This document shows, piece by piece, positions 1 to 6,390 of a stretch of 19,748 nt of DNA (positions are counted from its first letter, which is position 1; each line of letters opens with the position of its first letter). A program made the position numbers and the translations under genes. Source of the DNA: Euryarchaeota archaeon UBA62 (GTDB lineage Archaea > Thermoplasmatota > Poseidoniia > Poseidoniales > Thalassarchaeaceae); contig DAPJ01000024.1 of NCBI GenBank assembly GCA_002502095.1, positions 1 through 19,748 of the forward strand. Reading direction: 5' to 3'. The notes under the pieces are model-generated. The model saw nothing but the letters and a program-made list of their open reading frames with translations, made no database searches and had not been told where the DNA came from.

Positions 1-384
1 GTGCAGAGGTGGTTGGACAGGTACCAGACGGTGGAGTCCGATGAGGTTTTCACACCACGGAGAAACATGTTCCTGTGGGGAATAGGCTACTCGGCCGCGT
101 CAGTGGATTGTACGGCCGCCGCGGTTTTCCCGTTCGTGGCATGGTTGGCGGTTGTGGGCGAGGGGGCCTTCGTGGCTGGCCTCGGCGGATTGATCCTCTC
201 TGTGACCCTGCTGATGGTGATGGTAACGGTACTTGTCGGGATGGGGCGGCAGGCGATGATCAGCTTCCTCAGGAGATCCACCGGGGTGGTCAAGGCGACT
301 GGCTCTTGGATGATGATCTTCGCTGGTTTGGGGCTCCTGGTCTACCTGACGCAGACCGAGGCAGTTTCCGGAATAATCGGATGA
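1..384 (+). CDS. CcdA/DsbD-type transmembrane protein, C-terminal part (5' partial)
   Basis: Only the C-terminal 127 residues are in the window. The GTG at base 1 is probably an internal Val codon rather than the start. At least three hydrophobic segments are visible (about residues 24-50, 56-80 and 98-118). The stretch YSAASVDCTAAAVFPF (about 30-45) resembles the cysteine-bearing first helix of the second half of CcdA/DsbD membrane domains, where the Cys carries electrons across the membrane to extracytoplasmic thioredoxin-like or cytochrome c maturation proteins. The usual Pro after CT is replaced by Ala. CcdA proteins have about six helices and 220-250 residues, so roughly half is missing upstream. 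A hairpin follows the stop codon. The family call is moderately supported; another small polytopic membrane protein remains possible because the first half cannot be seen. Confidence 0.6.
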   Translation: MQRWLDRYQTVESDEVFTPRRNMFLWGIGYSAASVDCTAAAVFPFVAWLAVVGEGAFVAGLGGLILSVTLLMVMVTVLVGMGRQAMISFLRRSTGVVKATGSWMMIFAGLGLLVYLTQTEAVSGIIG

Positions 385-388
385 CATA

Positions 389-414
389 GCTCCAAATGAG
401 GCAAGAATTGGAGC
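389..414 (+). terminator. Hairpin after the CcdA-like gene
   Basis: GCTCCAA (389-395) and TTGGAGC (408-414) form a perfect 7-bp stem with a 12-nt loop, five bases after the TGA stop. There is no strong T-run behind it, only an AT-rich tract from about 421. It is a candidate 3' end for the gene before it. Confidence 0.35.
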
Positions 415-471
415 CTACTCACTACTTGATGATTTAATTGTTTGATTCTAATGAAATATTGGGGAAAATAC

Positions 472-512
472 GTATATAATCTATATAGTTTAAATAATCG
501 ATATAAAGGAGA
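472..512 (+). promoter_or_regulatory. AT-rich promoter region for the small gene pair, with SD-like GGAG
   Basis: Three TATA-like strings are packed here: TATATAAT (about 473-480), TTTAAATA (489-496) and ATATAAAG (502-509). A GGAG lies at 508-511. A centre near 492 would place transcription start about 519. The GGAG sits 6-7 nt before an ATG at 518 that opens only a 37-codon frame, and 16 nt before the ATG at 528 that opens the 93-codon frame. The sequence alone does not show which box is used. Confidence 0.45.
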
Positions 513-527
513 CGTCGATGCGACAAC

Positions 528-809
528 ATGAGATATTCCCACTCGGGCATGGTTATTTTTTCCTCGATCCTCATATCTTCAATTGCAATACTCTCATTTT
601 TAGTATCTCAAGGAGGGTTTGTTTCGGGTGATATCGATGGGATTGGTACCACTGAAATTTTCTGCATAGGAGATAGCTGTCTCGAAACAGAGTTACTAAT
701 TCTTGACGATGAAGGTGCATCATACATCATTTATATGCCACCAGGAATACATTCCAACGCCGGGATCGGGTCAACCTTTCAAGGCATTAATATTGGATTT
801 GGAGGATGA
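528..809 (+). CDS. Small membrane-anchored protein of unknown function
   Basis: I do not recognise this 93-residue protein. Residues about 8-28 form one hydrophobic helix with no lipobox, consistent with an uncleaved signal anchor. The remaining 65 residues would then lie outside the cell. They contain a CIGDSC motif (two Cys five apart, around residues 46-51, possibly a small disulfide loop) and a Gly-rich C terminus. The start is uncertain: ATG 528 is the first possible start in frame, but the GGAG at 508-511 is better spaced for an out-of-frame ATG at 518. ATG 549, at residue 8, would remove the polar N terminus. The next gene begins 4 bp after the stop, and its ribosome site lies inside this gene's last codons, so the pair is probably co-transcribed and translationally coupled. 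Confidence 0.55.
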   Translation: MRYSHSGMVIFSSILISSIAILSFLVSQGGFVSGDIDGIGTTEIFCIGDSCLETELLILDDEGASYIIYMPPGIHSNAGIGSTFQGINIGFGG

Positions 810-813
810 ATAG

Positions 814-1014
814 ATGAGTGATGATGTACTGAATATTGAAATGAATAGAGATGATGAAGTGAAGATTCTGAGGTTGAGGACCAATGAGGGTTCTTTCGCA
901 GATATTGAAGTTAGACCGGGCCCAGATGAGGGAGTAGTATTGATGATTTATCAAATACTCGAAGATAAATCTAGGAAAGCAGTCAAATGGGTCCCTAATC
1001 TCCAGATGATTTGA
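814..1014 (+). CDS. Small soluble protein of unknown function
   Basis: This is a 66-residue charged protein with no membrane segment and no Cys. I do not recognise a family. The N-terminal third is acidic (MSDDVLNIEMNRDDE), and the rest alternates hydrophobic and charged residues in a way that suggests a small beta-rich domain. A GGAGG at 801-805 lies 8 nt before the ATG, which is good support for this start. The GGAGG forms the last sense codons of the upstream gene, which ends 4 bp before this ATG. A GC-rich hairpin follows directly after the stop. The small size makes it less certain than larger genes, but the ribosome site and coupled spacing argue that it is real. Confidence 0.6.
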   Translation: MSDDVLNIEMNRDDEVKILRLRTNEGSFADIEVRPGPDEGVVLMIYQILEDKSRKAVKWVPNLQMI

Positions 1015-1019
1015 TAGGA

Positions 1020-1041
1020 GCCGGGGAGATATCCCCCCGGC
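1020..1041. terminator. GC-rich hairpin between converging genes
   Basis: GCCGGGG (1020-1026) pairs perfectly with CCCCGGC (1035-1041) around an 8-nt loop. It starts 5 bp after the stop of the small + strand gene. On the other strand it lies about 85 bp beyond the TSUP gene stop. No long T-run follows in either direction. Confidence 0.5.
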
Positions 1042-1091
1042 CCCCTTATGTCACTCGGCCTAAATTAATGGCTGAAGAACTGCTACTGTTC

Positions 1092-1126
1092 CGCTGACCG
1101 TCCCTGCTGGATTCGGCCTCTCAACA
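1092..1126 (-). repeat. 35-bp perfect inverted repeat, copy B (3' of TSUP gene)
   Basis: These 35 bases are the exact reverse complement of positions 1775-1809. The repeat ends at the base adjacent to the TSUP stop codon (1127-1129). Read on the + strand it encodes the same Leu-Thr-Val-Pro-Ala-Gly-Phe-Gly-Leu-Ser-Thr stretch as the TSUP N terminus, but here it is embedded in a frame with nearby stops and is not part of a gene. Confidence 0.9.
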
Positions 1127-1855
1127 TCAATGAAGTGCCATGTAGATATAGAATACGCCGCTGGCAATTATTCCCGACATTACCATTTTATTGACCCATG
1201 CGCTTTTCAGTGACTCTAGCCACTTCTTTCCTGCCCTGACCCCTATCAGCGCGGAAATCACCAGTACCGCAGTCAGCTGTAGGTGCTGGTAGATTTCTTC
1301 GGGTCGAGAGAGGATGTAAACTGGGACCCTTGAGAGATCGACGCAGAGGGCTAGAACGCTCGCAGTGGCTGCATAGGACATCTTGTCTGGCAAGCGACGT
1401 GTCAGAAACATCGCCCTTAGTGCACCCTGGTGTCCTGAAAGACCCCCCATGAATCCTGATCCGAGGCCGCCGAACCTGTCATTGGCCTCGGGTATCCTGT
1501 ACCCAGTCCATGACTCGCTGAGGGTCAATATTGGGAGGATTATCAGGAAGGCCCCGATCAGAGCCAATAGCGGTTCCTGTTGAACGCGGTTCTGCAGCAG
1601 CGCTCCTGCGATAGAGCCGAATACCAGCCATACCCCATAGCGCCTGAATGCCGAGAAGTCCACGCTATCCCTCAGGGCGATGAATTTGCCAGCATTGTGA
1701 GCCGCATGGACGACCGCAACTACAGCCACTGCTTCATGTGGGCCCATGATCAGAAGTACGATCGGAGTCAGCATTGTTGAGAGGCCGAATCCAGCAGGGA
1801 CGGTCAGCGCTGCTGCAAAAAAGGTCCCTATGAAAGCCAATAGGAGGATTTCCAT
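1127..1855 (-). CDS. TSUP-family (TauE/SafE-like) membrane transporter
   Basis: This is a 242-residue polytopic membrane protein with about seven to eight hydrophobic segments. It has the two-half architecture of the TSUP (TauE/SafE, formerly DUF81) family. The family's glycine-rich signature appears in the first half as GFGLSTMLTP (22-31) and in the second as GFMGGLSGHQGALRAMF (134-150). Members export or import small anions, mostly sulfur compounds such as sulfite, sulfoacetate or thiosulfate. The substrate here cannot be read from the sequence. Length is normal for the family. The ATG at 1855 is used because the ATG five bases upstream runs straight into a stop. Codons 16-27 lie in one arm of a 35-bp inverted repeat whose other arm abuts the stop codon, so nearly the whole coding region could be inverted by recombination between the arms. 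Confidence 0.85.
   Translation of the reverse strand: MEILLLAFIGTFFAAALTVPAGFGLSTMLTPIVLLIMGPHEAVAVVAVVHAAHNAGKFIALRDSVDFSAFRRYGVWLVFGSIAGALLQNRVQQEPLLALIGAFLIILPILTLSESWTGYRIPEANDRFGGLGSGFMGGLSGHQGALRAMFLTRRLPDKMSYAATASVLALCVDLSRVPVYILSRPEEIYQHLQLTAVLVISALIGVRAGKKWLESLKSAWVNKMVMSGIIASGVFYIYMALH
1775..1809 (+). repeat. 35-bp perfect inverted repeat, copy A (inside TSUP gene)
   Basis: This arm lies within the TSUP coding sequence, about 47-81 bases after the start codon, and covers the first signature motif. The flanking bases of the two arms differ, so the identity ends sharply on both sides. The segment between the arms is 648 bp (1127-1774). Confidence 0.9.
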
Positions 1856-1912
1856 TACATTTCCCCGCGGTGCCGAATGTAACTATCTTTCGGCTGACAA
1901 ATGAGAATGTTT

Positions 1913-1939
1913 GGGCAGGGGAGCCTTGCCCCCCTGCCC
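1913..1939 (-). terminator. Hairpin after the collagen-like lipoprotein gene
   Basis: GGGCAGGGG (1913-1921) pairs perfectly with CCCCTGCCC (1931-1939) over 9 bp with a 9-nt loop. On the - strand it begins 14 bp beyond the stop of the 1953-3941 gene. No T-run follows. It also lies upstream of the TSUP gene, separating the two transcripts. Confidence 0.55.
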
Positions 1940-1952
1940 ATTTTCGTTGGTC

Positions 1953-3941
1953 TCAGACCATTGGTTGCAATACGGCAACCGTACCGCTGACCTCGTTTGC
2001 CACTATCAGCATTGGTGCTCCGTTGGGACTATCTGCTCCCGATACGAATGCCATTGCCTCGGGAGATACGTGGTCGTGCATGTACACGTACTGGACGAAG
2101 AACGGATAGGCGGGATTAGTGACATCATAGATCATCACTCCGCCTGATCTCTCCAAAGCTACGAATGCGAGGGTCTTGCCTGCGAATTCGCCAGTGATAA
2201 CACCCTCTGGCTCAGAACCCTTGTCGTCGTTCCTTGATCCTGTGTATGAATTCAGCCACTGATCATTCACTGCCATCAGGTGCTCGACTTCGTCGCCGCT
2301 ATCCCATACTTGTACGAAGTCCCCGTTGCTGTCATACTTCCATATAGAGAATGACCTAGCTCCGTAACTGCAAATGAAGTCTATGTCCCCGTCACCATCT
2401 GTGTCTCCACAGTCATCAGCGGTGGTCGTCTTCAAGCGGCCGAGATCGGCATCTGAAACACCATTAGGGAAGGAGGTCGCATCTAGACTTAGATCATCGG
2501 CTCTCTCCTCTTCGGAGTATCCATCATAATCCCTTGCATCGCCCTCGTTGGCAGAGACATAGTAGGTGATTCCGTCACTAGCCACGAATGAGGTCATTGC
2601 ATCGGGTTGGTACATGCCCTTGACGTTGTCCCAGCTCTGGAAGTTGACTCCTCCGTCCCTGTCACTAAGATCGAGTGATAGTGTTGAGTAATCCTTGAAC
2701 CCGAGGGCATGGATTCCTGTTATGGTGTTGGTCGATAGGTCAAGAGTAGCGACCGCGTTGTTCTCCTGCATTACTATTGTTGCAGTCGAGTCGTCACCAG
2801 CAACGGCGATGTACTCCGGCTCCAAGTCCTGGGCCACTGTTGCACCTGGCCCGAATATCCTTACTCCGTTAGCTTCCAGAGTAGCCATCTGTGAATTGAA
2901 GGATGTGAATCCAACCTGTGTTGCTGTTAGGCTTGTAGTATCGGATACATCAATCACTGTAACTGAGCCAACTGGATCGACGACGTAGTCATCGTCTGGC
3001 TCTCCCTCATTGGCGACCAAAGCCTTGGTTCCGTCGTTTGTGAAGGTGATCATGTCTGGTAGTGCGCCAGCTACGATCGAGCCAACAAGGGTCCCATCGG
3101 TATCAAAGAACATTGCGAGCCCATTGTCCTGCTTTGGGTCGACCGCCACTGCTACTCCGACTAGTCCGTTAGAGCTGACTGCCACGCTGTTTGGCTCTCC
3201 GTTGGAAATCACGAGTCTGTAGTGGAGTGTTGGCATGCTCGGTGTGCTCATGTCTATGATGTCTACCGAACTGTCCTCAGCATTTACCACGAAGGCCCTT
3301 TGCGACACTACGTCGTAAGCTGGTACTTCCGCGTATCCCTCACACTCGTCCTCTCCCATGTCGCAACCAATTGGTGCTGAGTGGAAGCTCCCGACAAGTG
3401 ACCACGTGTGTGAATAGCCCTGAGAAAGGATAGTCGTGCTGTCGGGGCAGTATTCCACCATTGAATGAACATTCGCTGCTCCGTCTCCTGCGAGACAGTG
3501 GACTAGGTCCTGTCCGTCTGCTCCAGGGGTACCATCTGCTCCCGTAGGGCCCACTGGACCTGTACTTCCTGTCTCACCGGTTTCTCCTTGTTCCCCTTTC
3601 TCTCCAGGGAGTCCTGAGTCTCCGTTGGCGCCATTGGAACCATCCTCACCGGATGCACCAGTGAGGCCTCGGAATCCCCTTTCTCCATCCTCTCCATCTG
3701 CGCCATTGCAGACGGCGTGAGTCTCGGTTCTCTCTGCAGTATCTAGGTTTCCATTTTCATTGTCATCTATCCCAATATGGATCAATATTCCACCCTCGGG
3801 GCAATCATTTGCTGAGGCGGGCTGGAGATCGACTAAACTGGTATCGACATCCACATCTGTACTTCCGCCTACACAGCCCGCTAGGACTGAGGTCATCATT
3901 ATCAGCATTAAAGCTGTACTTATCTTCTTGTTGTTATGCAT
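1953..3941 (-). CDS. Surface lipoprotein: collagen-like stalk plus choice-of-anchor I domain
   Basis: The 662-residue protein starts with a lipoprotein signal (basic KK at 5-6, hydrophobic core, lipobox LAGC with Cys23). Residues about 46-79 (CPEGG...GIDDNENGNLD...VCNG) match the small Cys-bounded domain annotated in databases as DUF7151. Next come 22 uninterrupted Gly-X-Y triplets (G80-D145), predicted to form a collagen-like triple helix. The rest (about 170-660) resembles the choice-of-anchor I family: WD40/propeller-like repeats such as PDMITFTNDGTKALVANEGEP, and the conserved VSANEGDARDYDGYSEEERADD segment. Proteins of that family are often found with phosphatases or nucleotidases, but their activity is poorly defined. 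The layout suggests a lipid-anchored trimeric stalk holding propellers away from the membrane. No clear ribosome site precedes the ATG. Confidence 0.85.
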   Translation of the reverse strand: MHNNKKISTALMLIMMTSVLAGCVGGSTDVDVDTSLVDLQPASANDCPEGGILIHIGIDDNENGNLDTAERTETHAVCNGADGEDGERGFRGLTGASGEDGSNGANGDSGLPGEKGEQGETGETGSTGPVGPTGADGTPGADGQDLVHCLAGDGAANVHSMVEYCPDSTTILSQGYSHTWSLVGSFHSAPIGCDMGEDECEGYAEVPAYDVVSQRAFVVNAEDSSVDIIDMSTPSMPTLHYRLVISNGEPNSVAVSSNGLVGVAVAVDPKQDNGLAMFFDTDGTLVGSIVAGALPDMITFTNDGTKALVANEGEPDDDYVVDPVGSVTVIDVSDTTSLTATQVGFTSFNSQMATLEANGVRIFGPGATVAQDLEPEYIAVAGDDSTATIVMQENNAVATLDLSTNTITGIHALGFKDYSTLSLDLSDRDGGVNFQSWDNVKGMYQPDAMTSFVASDGITYYVSANEGDARDYDGYSEEERADDLSLDATSFPNGVSDADLGRLKTTTADDCGDTDGDGDIDFICSYGARSFSIWKYDSNGDFVQVWDSGDEVEHLMAVNDQWLNSYTGSRNDDKGSEPEGVITGEFAGKTLAFVALERSGGVMIYDVTNPAYPFFVQYVYMHDHVSPEAMAFVSGADSPNGAPMLIVANEVSGTVAVLQPMV

Positions 3942-4292
3942 AGTATCAACTATTTATTTCCAGAATACAATCCTTACATATCATGTCCCCACGTATACTA
4001 TTTTGTAAATTGAAAACTATTTCCTACTATATTCAATCTATACTTAATTTCGAATTATGTTACACAATACCCCTGTATTGTTTTACATCTGATATACTTT
4101 GATGGCTTTCAAAGGGATTTACTGGTTTGACCAAGTAATTAAGTCATCCATGATAGTTTAAACAGAAACTGTACTAATTATAGATTACATGATTCTAATG
4201 TCGTGGTTCATGGGTTGTGACTTGCTTTCACATGGAGAGGATTGTGTGTTGTTTTCTGCCGGATTCGTAACATTTTGCTGTCAATATTTATT
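3942..4292. other. AT-rich intergenic region (351 bp)
   Basis: No credible gene is visible here. It must hold the promoter of the lipoprotein gene on the - strand. Candidate TATA-like strings read on that strand lie at about 3952-3960 and 3991-4003. The first is too close to the ATG for the usual TATA to start spacing, while the second would give a leader of about 30 nt. I found no convincing hairpin, terminator T-run or RNA gene. Confidence 0.4.
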
Positions 4293-4895
4293 CTACAGCG
4301 CTCTGGAAATGAGTCCTTTTCCCCATTTAGTAAAGGGTTTCTTTGCGAGTTTGTGACTAGATAATTCGGAAATATGGGAAACTTCACGGTTCACCCAAGA
4401 AGGAGCCTTGAATTTTGTATCGATTGAGGGAATTTCTATTTCCGCGAGCCATAGTCCTTCGTTATCCCCAAGGAACCTATCGACTTCCCAGGTCAGATCG
4501 TCAGTATCTATATACCTCCGAATTTTCTCAACATTTGGCCAAACATTTGATTCAACAGTCGCTTTTGCCTTATCGATATCTATTGGCCACTCCAATTCAA
4601 TACGAGCGTAATTCTTGGTTTTTCCTTTGATAGTTAGCCATGCCGTATTTCCATCAATAATTCGGATACGAACCGTGGGTCTTTTTCGAGAAAGTGCCTT
4701 ACTGATTGCGTCTGACAGAGATTTGGATACTGCGAAAACTGTGATACAATTAGAAATTGTCAGATTTCTACCATCGAAGGAGTAGGCTTTCTTGGGGAGG
4801 TACCACTGTTTAATTGAATATTCTGGGCCTTCAGGCAAAGATTTTGCATCCTTGATGGAGAATTTTCTTTCGATCTCTACTGTTATTTTGGACAT
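4293..4895 (-). CDS. CYTH-domain protein (triphosphate tunnel metalloenzyme family)
   Basis: This 200-residue protein has the CYTH/triphosphate tunnel features in order: EIERKF (7-12), the ExExK signature; RIRI (76-79); WLTIKGK (86-92); RIELEWPI (98-105); KIRRY (124-128); WEVDRF (136-141); LAEIEI (150-155). These acidic and basic residues line a beta-barrel tunnel that binds triphosphate groups with divalent metal. Known members hydrolyse inorganic tripolyphosphate or thiamine triphosphate, or act as class IV adenylate cyclases; the sequence does not decide between them. Compared with the compact bacterial form of about 155 residues there is an extra segment of roughly 35 residues (about 36-70) between the first strands and RIRI. 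An AGGTGG about 7 nt before the ATG supports the start. It is the last gene of a three-gene unit with two kinase-like genes, 35 bp after the preceding stop. Confidence 0.85.
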   Translation of the reverse strand: MSKITVEIERKFSIKDAKSLPEGPEYSIKQWYLPKKAYSFDGRNLTISNCITVFAVSKSLSDAISKALSRKRPTVRIRIIDGNTAWLTIKGKTKNYARIELEWPIDIDKAKATVESNVWPNVEKIRRYIDTDDLTWEVDRFLGDNEGLWLAEIEIPSIDTKFKAPSWVNREVSHISELSSHKLAKKPFTKWGKGLISRAL

Positions 4896-4930
4896 TTCAA
4901 TTCCACCTATATTCGTTTAAGAATTCTAAC

Positions 4931-5596
4931 TCAGGAGTCATTGAAAATAAGGTCCTTGACGATAGGGAAAACTTCATCCCAGATTTTTCCTGAGACCTCA
5001 GGTTTGCTCTTACTTGTTGAGATCGAAAGGAAGCCCCTCTCTTCTGCGAATCTATCGAATGCATCCTTAAGCTTCGACTGGTATTCTAAGAAAGACACTG
5101 TGGGTATGGTAGAGAATCCCAGATCCATACCGCTTTCAAATCTGCTCAACGTACCTACATTGCCACTGTAGATAACCCTCTGTAGCAATCTCCTAGGCCC
5201 CGACTTGAGGAGGATGGTAAGATCCGGATTAGGCGCGTTGGCATAGAGGTTCATACTCCAATCCGTATCTACTCCTCGAAGGGATTCTCTGATCATGGGT
5301 GTGAAAATGTAGCGATCAGCAATCACCACGAAGCCCGCATCAATTGAGGGTTTGATGATATTTTCAATTTGATCCATTAAATCTGTCGCGTAAAGCAGTG
5401 CCCTTGTTTTTGGGCCGAAGTCATGGATGTCCTTGTTTCCTGATTTTATCAGGTCACCTAGGATTTCTGACCGTGCTAGGCCGGTTATGATGACAGGAAC
5501 TCCATTGGCCTCTAATTTCTGGCGTAAAGCCTCCGCATGTGTTGAGCGGCCAACGTGGTCTGGTCCTTCGAAAACAATCAATCGTCCAGTGCCCAA
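4931..5596 (-). CDS. Thymidylate-kinase-like P-loop protein with altered Walker A (Lys to Arg)
   Basis: This 221-residue protein has the fold order of thymidylate kinases: P-loop at 11-19 (GPDHVGRST), DRY at 94-96, and a C-terminal SGMDLG motif (155-160). The same DRY and SGMD motifs occur in the next gene upstream, so the two are paralogues. The invariant Walker A lysine is Arg17, encoded by CGC, and position 14 is His where the family has Gly. Such a change usually lowers or abolishes phosphoryl transfer, so this could be a pseudokinase subunit. The start is TTG at 5596, supported by GAGGTG seven to eight bases upstream; there is no better ATG. It lies 17 bp after the canonical paralogue and 35 bp before the CYTH gene. 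The true substrate is unknown, and dTMP should not be assumed. Confidence 0.75.
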   Translation of the reverse strand: MGTGRLIVFEGPDHVGRSTHAEALRQKLEANGVPVIITGLARSEILGDLIKSGNKDIHDFGPKTRALLYATDLMDQIENIIKPSIDAGFVVIADRYIFTPMIRESLRGVDTDWSMNLYANAPNPDLTILLKSGPRRLLQRVIYSGNVGTLSRFESGMDLGFSTIPTVSFLEYQSKLKDAFDRFAEERGFLSISTSKSKPEVSGKIWDEVFPIVKDLIFNDS

Positions 5597-5613
5597 GTTT
5601 TTTCACCTCAATG

Positions 5614-6321
5614 TTACTTTTTAATGGAAAAATCCAATGTCTCGTTCATCCTATCCTTGGGGCCCAATATGGATATCGAATCGATGTCAAATTTATCATT
5701 TATGATTTCCCTAACTGACCTTAGGACCTCAGGGATTGTTCTGTCTGCATCTATTTCTACCATTCTTCCAGATTGAGTTAGGCCATCATAGATTTCTCTC
5801 TGTCTTCCTTGTAGTAATAGATATGATTCGAATGGATCTTCTGATAGATTCATATCCATTCCAGACTCGTAGTACTTCAGTTGTGACCTACCCTTATTTA
5901 TTCTTGAAAGCGATACGTTTGGACTTACTTTGAAGTAAAGTGTGAGGTCTGGTTCTCTGGCGAAACTGTAGCACTTCTCAATCCTATCACTGTCAATTCC
6001 CCTTGATCCGTCCCTTGCCAATGCTGTAAATTTGTACCTGTCGCAGACGACTATGCCTCCGACTTCTATAAGCGGTTGAATCTGCCTCTCATATCTGTCT
6101 GCAAAGTCCGCAGCGTGTATTAGGTGGAATGTTTCGGGTTTCAGCCTCTTTTGCTTCTTTGCCTTCTTCGTTGACGATGCAACCAATGGGCTTGAGTTCC
6201 ACTCAGTATGGTGTACCGGTGCTCCCATGGATCTGAGCCATTCGACCAATAAGTGGGCCTGAGTGGACTTGCCACTTCCATCAAGTCCCTCTACTGCAAT
6301 CAGAACTCCTTTAGACATCAT
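5614..6321 (-). CDS. Thymidylate-kinase-like P-loop kinase (canonical Walker A)
   Basis: This 235-residue protein belongs to the thymidylate/nucleoside-monophosphate kinase group. It has an intact Walker A GLDGSGKST (12-20), DRY (94-96) followed by KFT, and KYYESGMDM (149-157) near the place of the LID region in dTMP kinases. True Tmk enzymes phosphorylate dTMP to dTDP with ATP, but the SGMD motif marks a divergent subgroup, so the acceptor may differ. A Lys-rich loop (52-58, KKAKKQK) follows the region where dTMP kinases bind the acceptor base. ATG 6321 and ATG 6318 are adjacent; the GAGGA upstream is spaced slightly better for 6318. The gene heads a unit with the Arg17 paralogue and CYTH, starting 69 bp after pstB and behind a TATA-like box. 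Heteromer formation with the paralogue is inference. Confidence 0.8.
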   Translation of the reverse strand: MMSKGVLIAVEGLDGSGKSTQAHLLVEWLRSMGAPVHHTEWNSSPLVASSTKKAKKQKRLKPETFHLIHAADFADRYERQIQPLIEVGGIVVCDRYKFTALARDGSRGIDSDRIEKCYSFAREPDLTLYFKVSPNVSLSRINKGRSQLKYYESGMDMNLSEDPFESYLLLQGRQREIYDGLTQSGRMVEIDADRTIPEVLRSVREIINDKFDIDSISILGPKDRMNETLDFSIKK

Positions 6322-6382
6322 AAATCCTCAATTCATTCAGCAACTATCGCAACGTCGCCATCCAATCTAGTCCTCACCGGGT

Positions 6383-6390
6383 CTATAAAA
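6383..6390 (-). promoter_or_regulatory. TATA-like box before the kinase/CYTH unit
   Basis: On the - strand the sequence reads TTTTATAG, lying directly after the pstB stop codon. Transcription start would fall near 6360, giving a leader of about 40 nt that contains the GAGGA ribosome site. This suggests that the kinase/CYTH genes can be expressed independently of pstB. Confidence 0.45.

Noticed and set aside
1082..1126. Degraded second TSUP gene copy on the + strand
   Set aside because: Only the 35-bp repeat is shared; the frame is stopped just upstream, and downstream sequence is the antisense of the intact gene.
3500..3706. Short - strand frame within the collagen-coding repeats
   Set aside because: It is a shadow frame of the Gly-X-Y repeat region in another register.
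3942..4292. Possible small RNA or tRNA in the 351-bp gap
   Set aside because: I found no cloverleaf, conserved T-loop or stable hairpin; the region is simply AT-rich.
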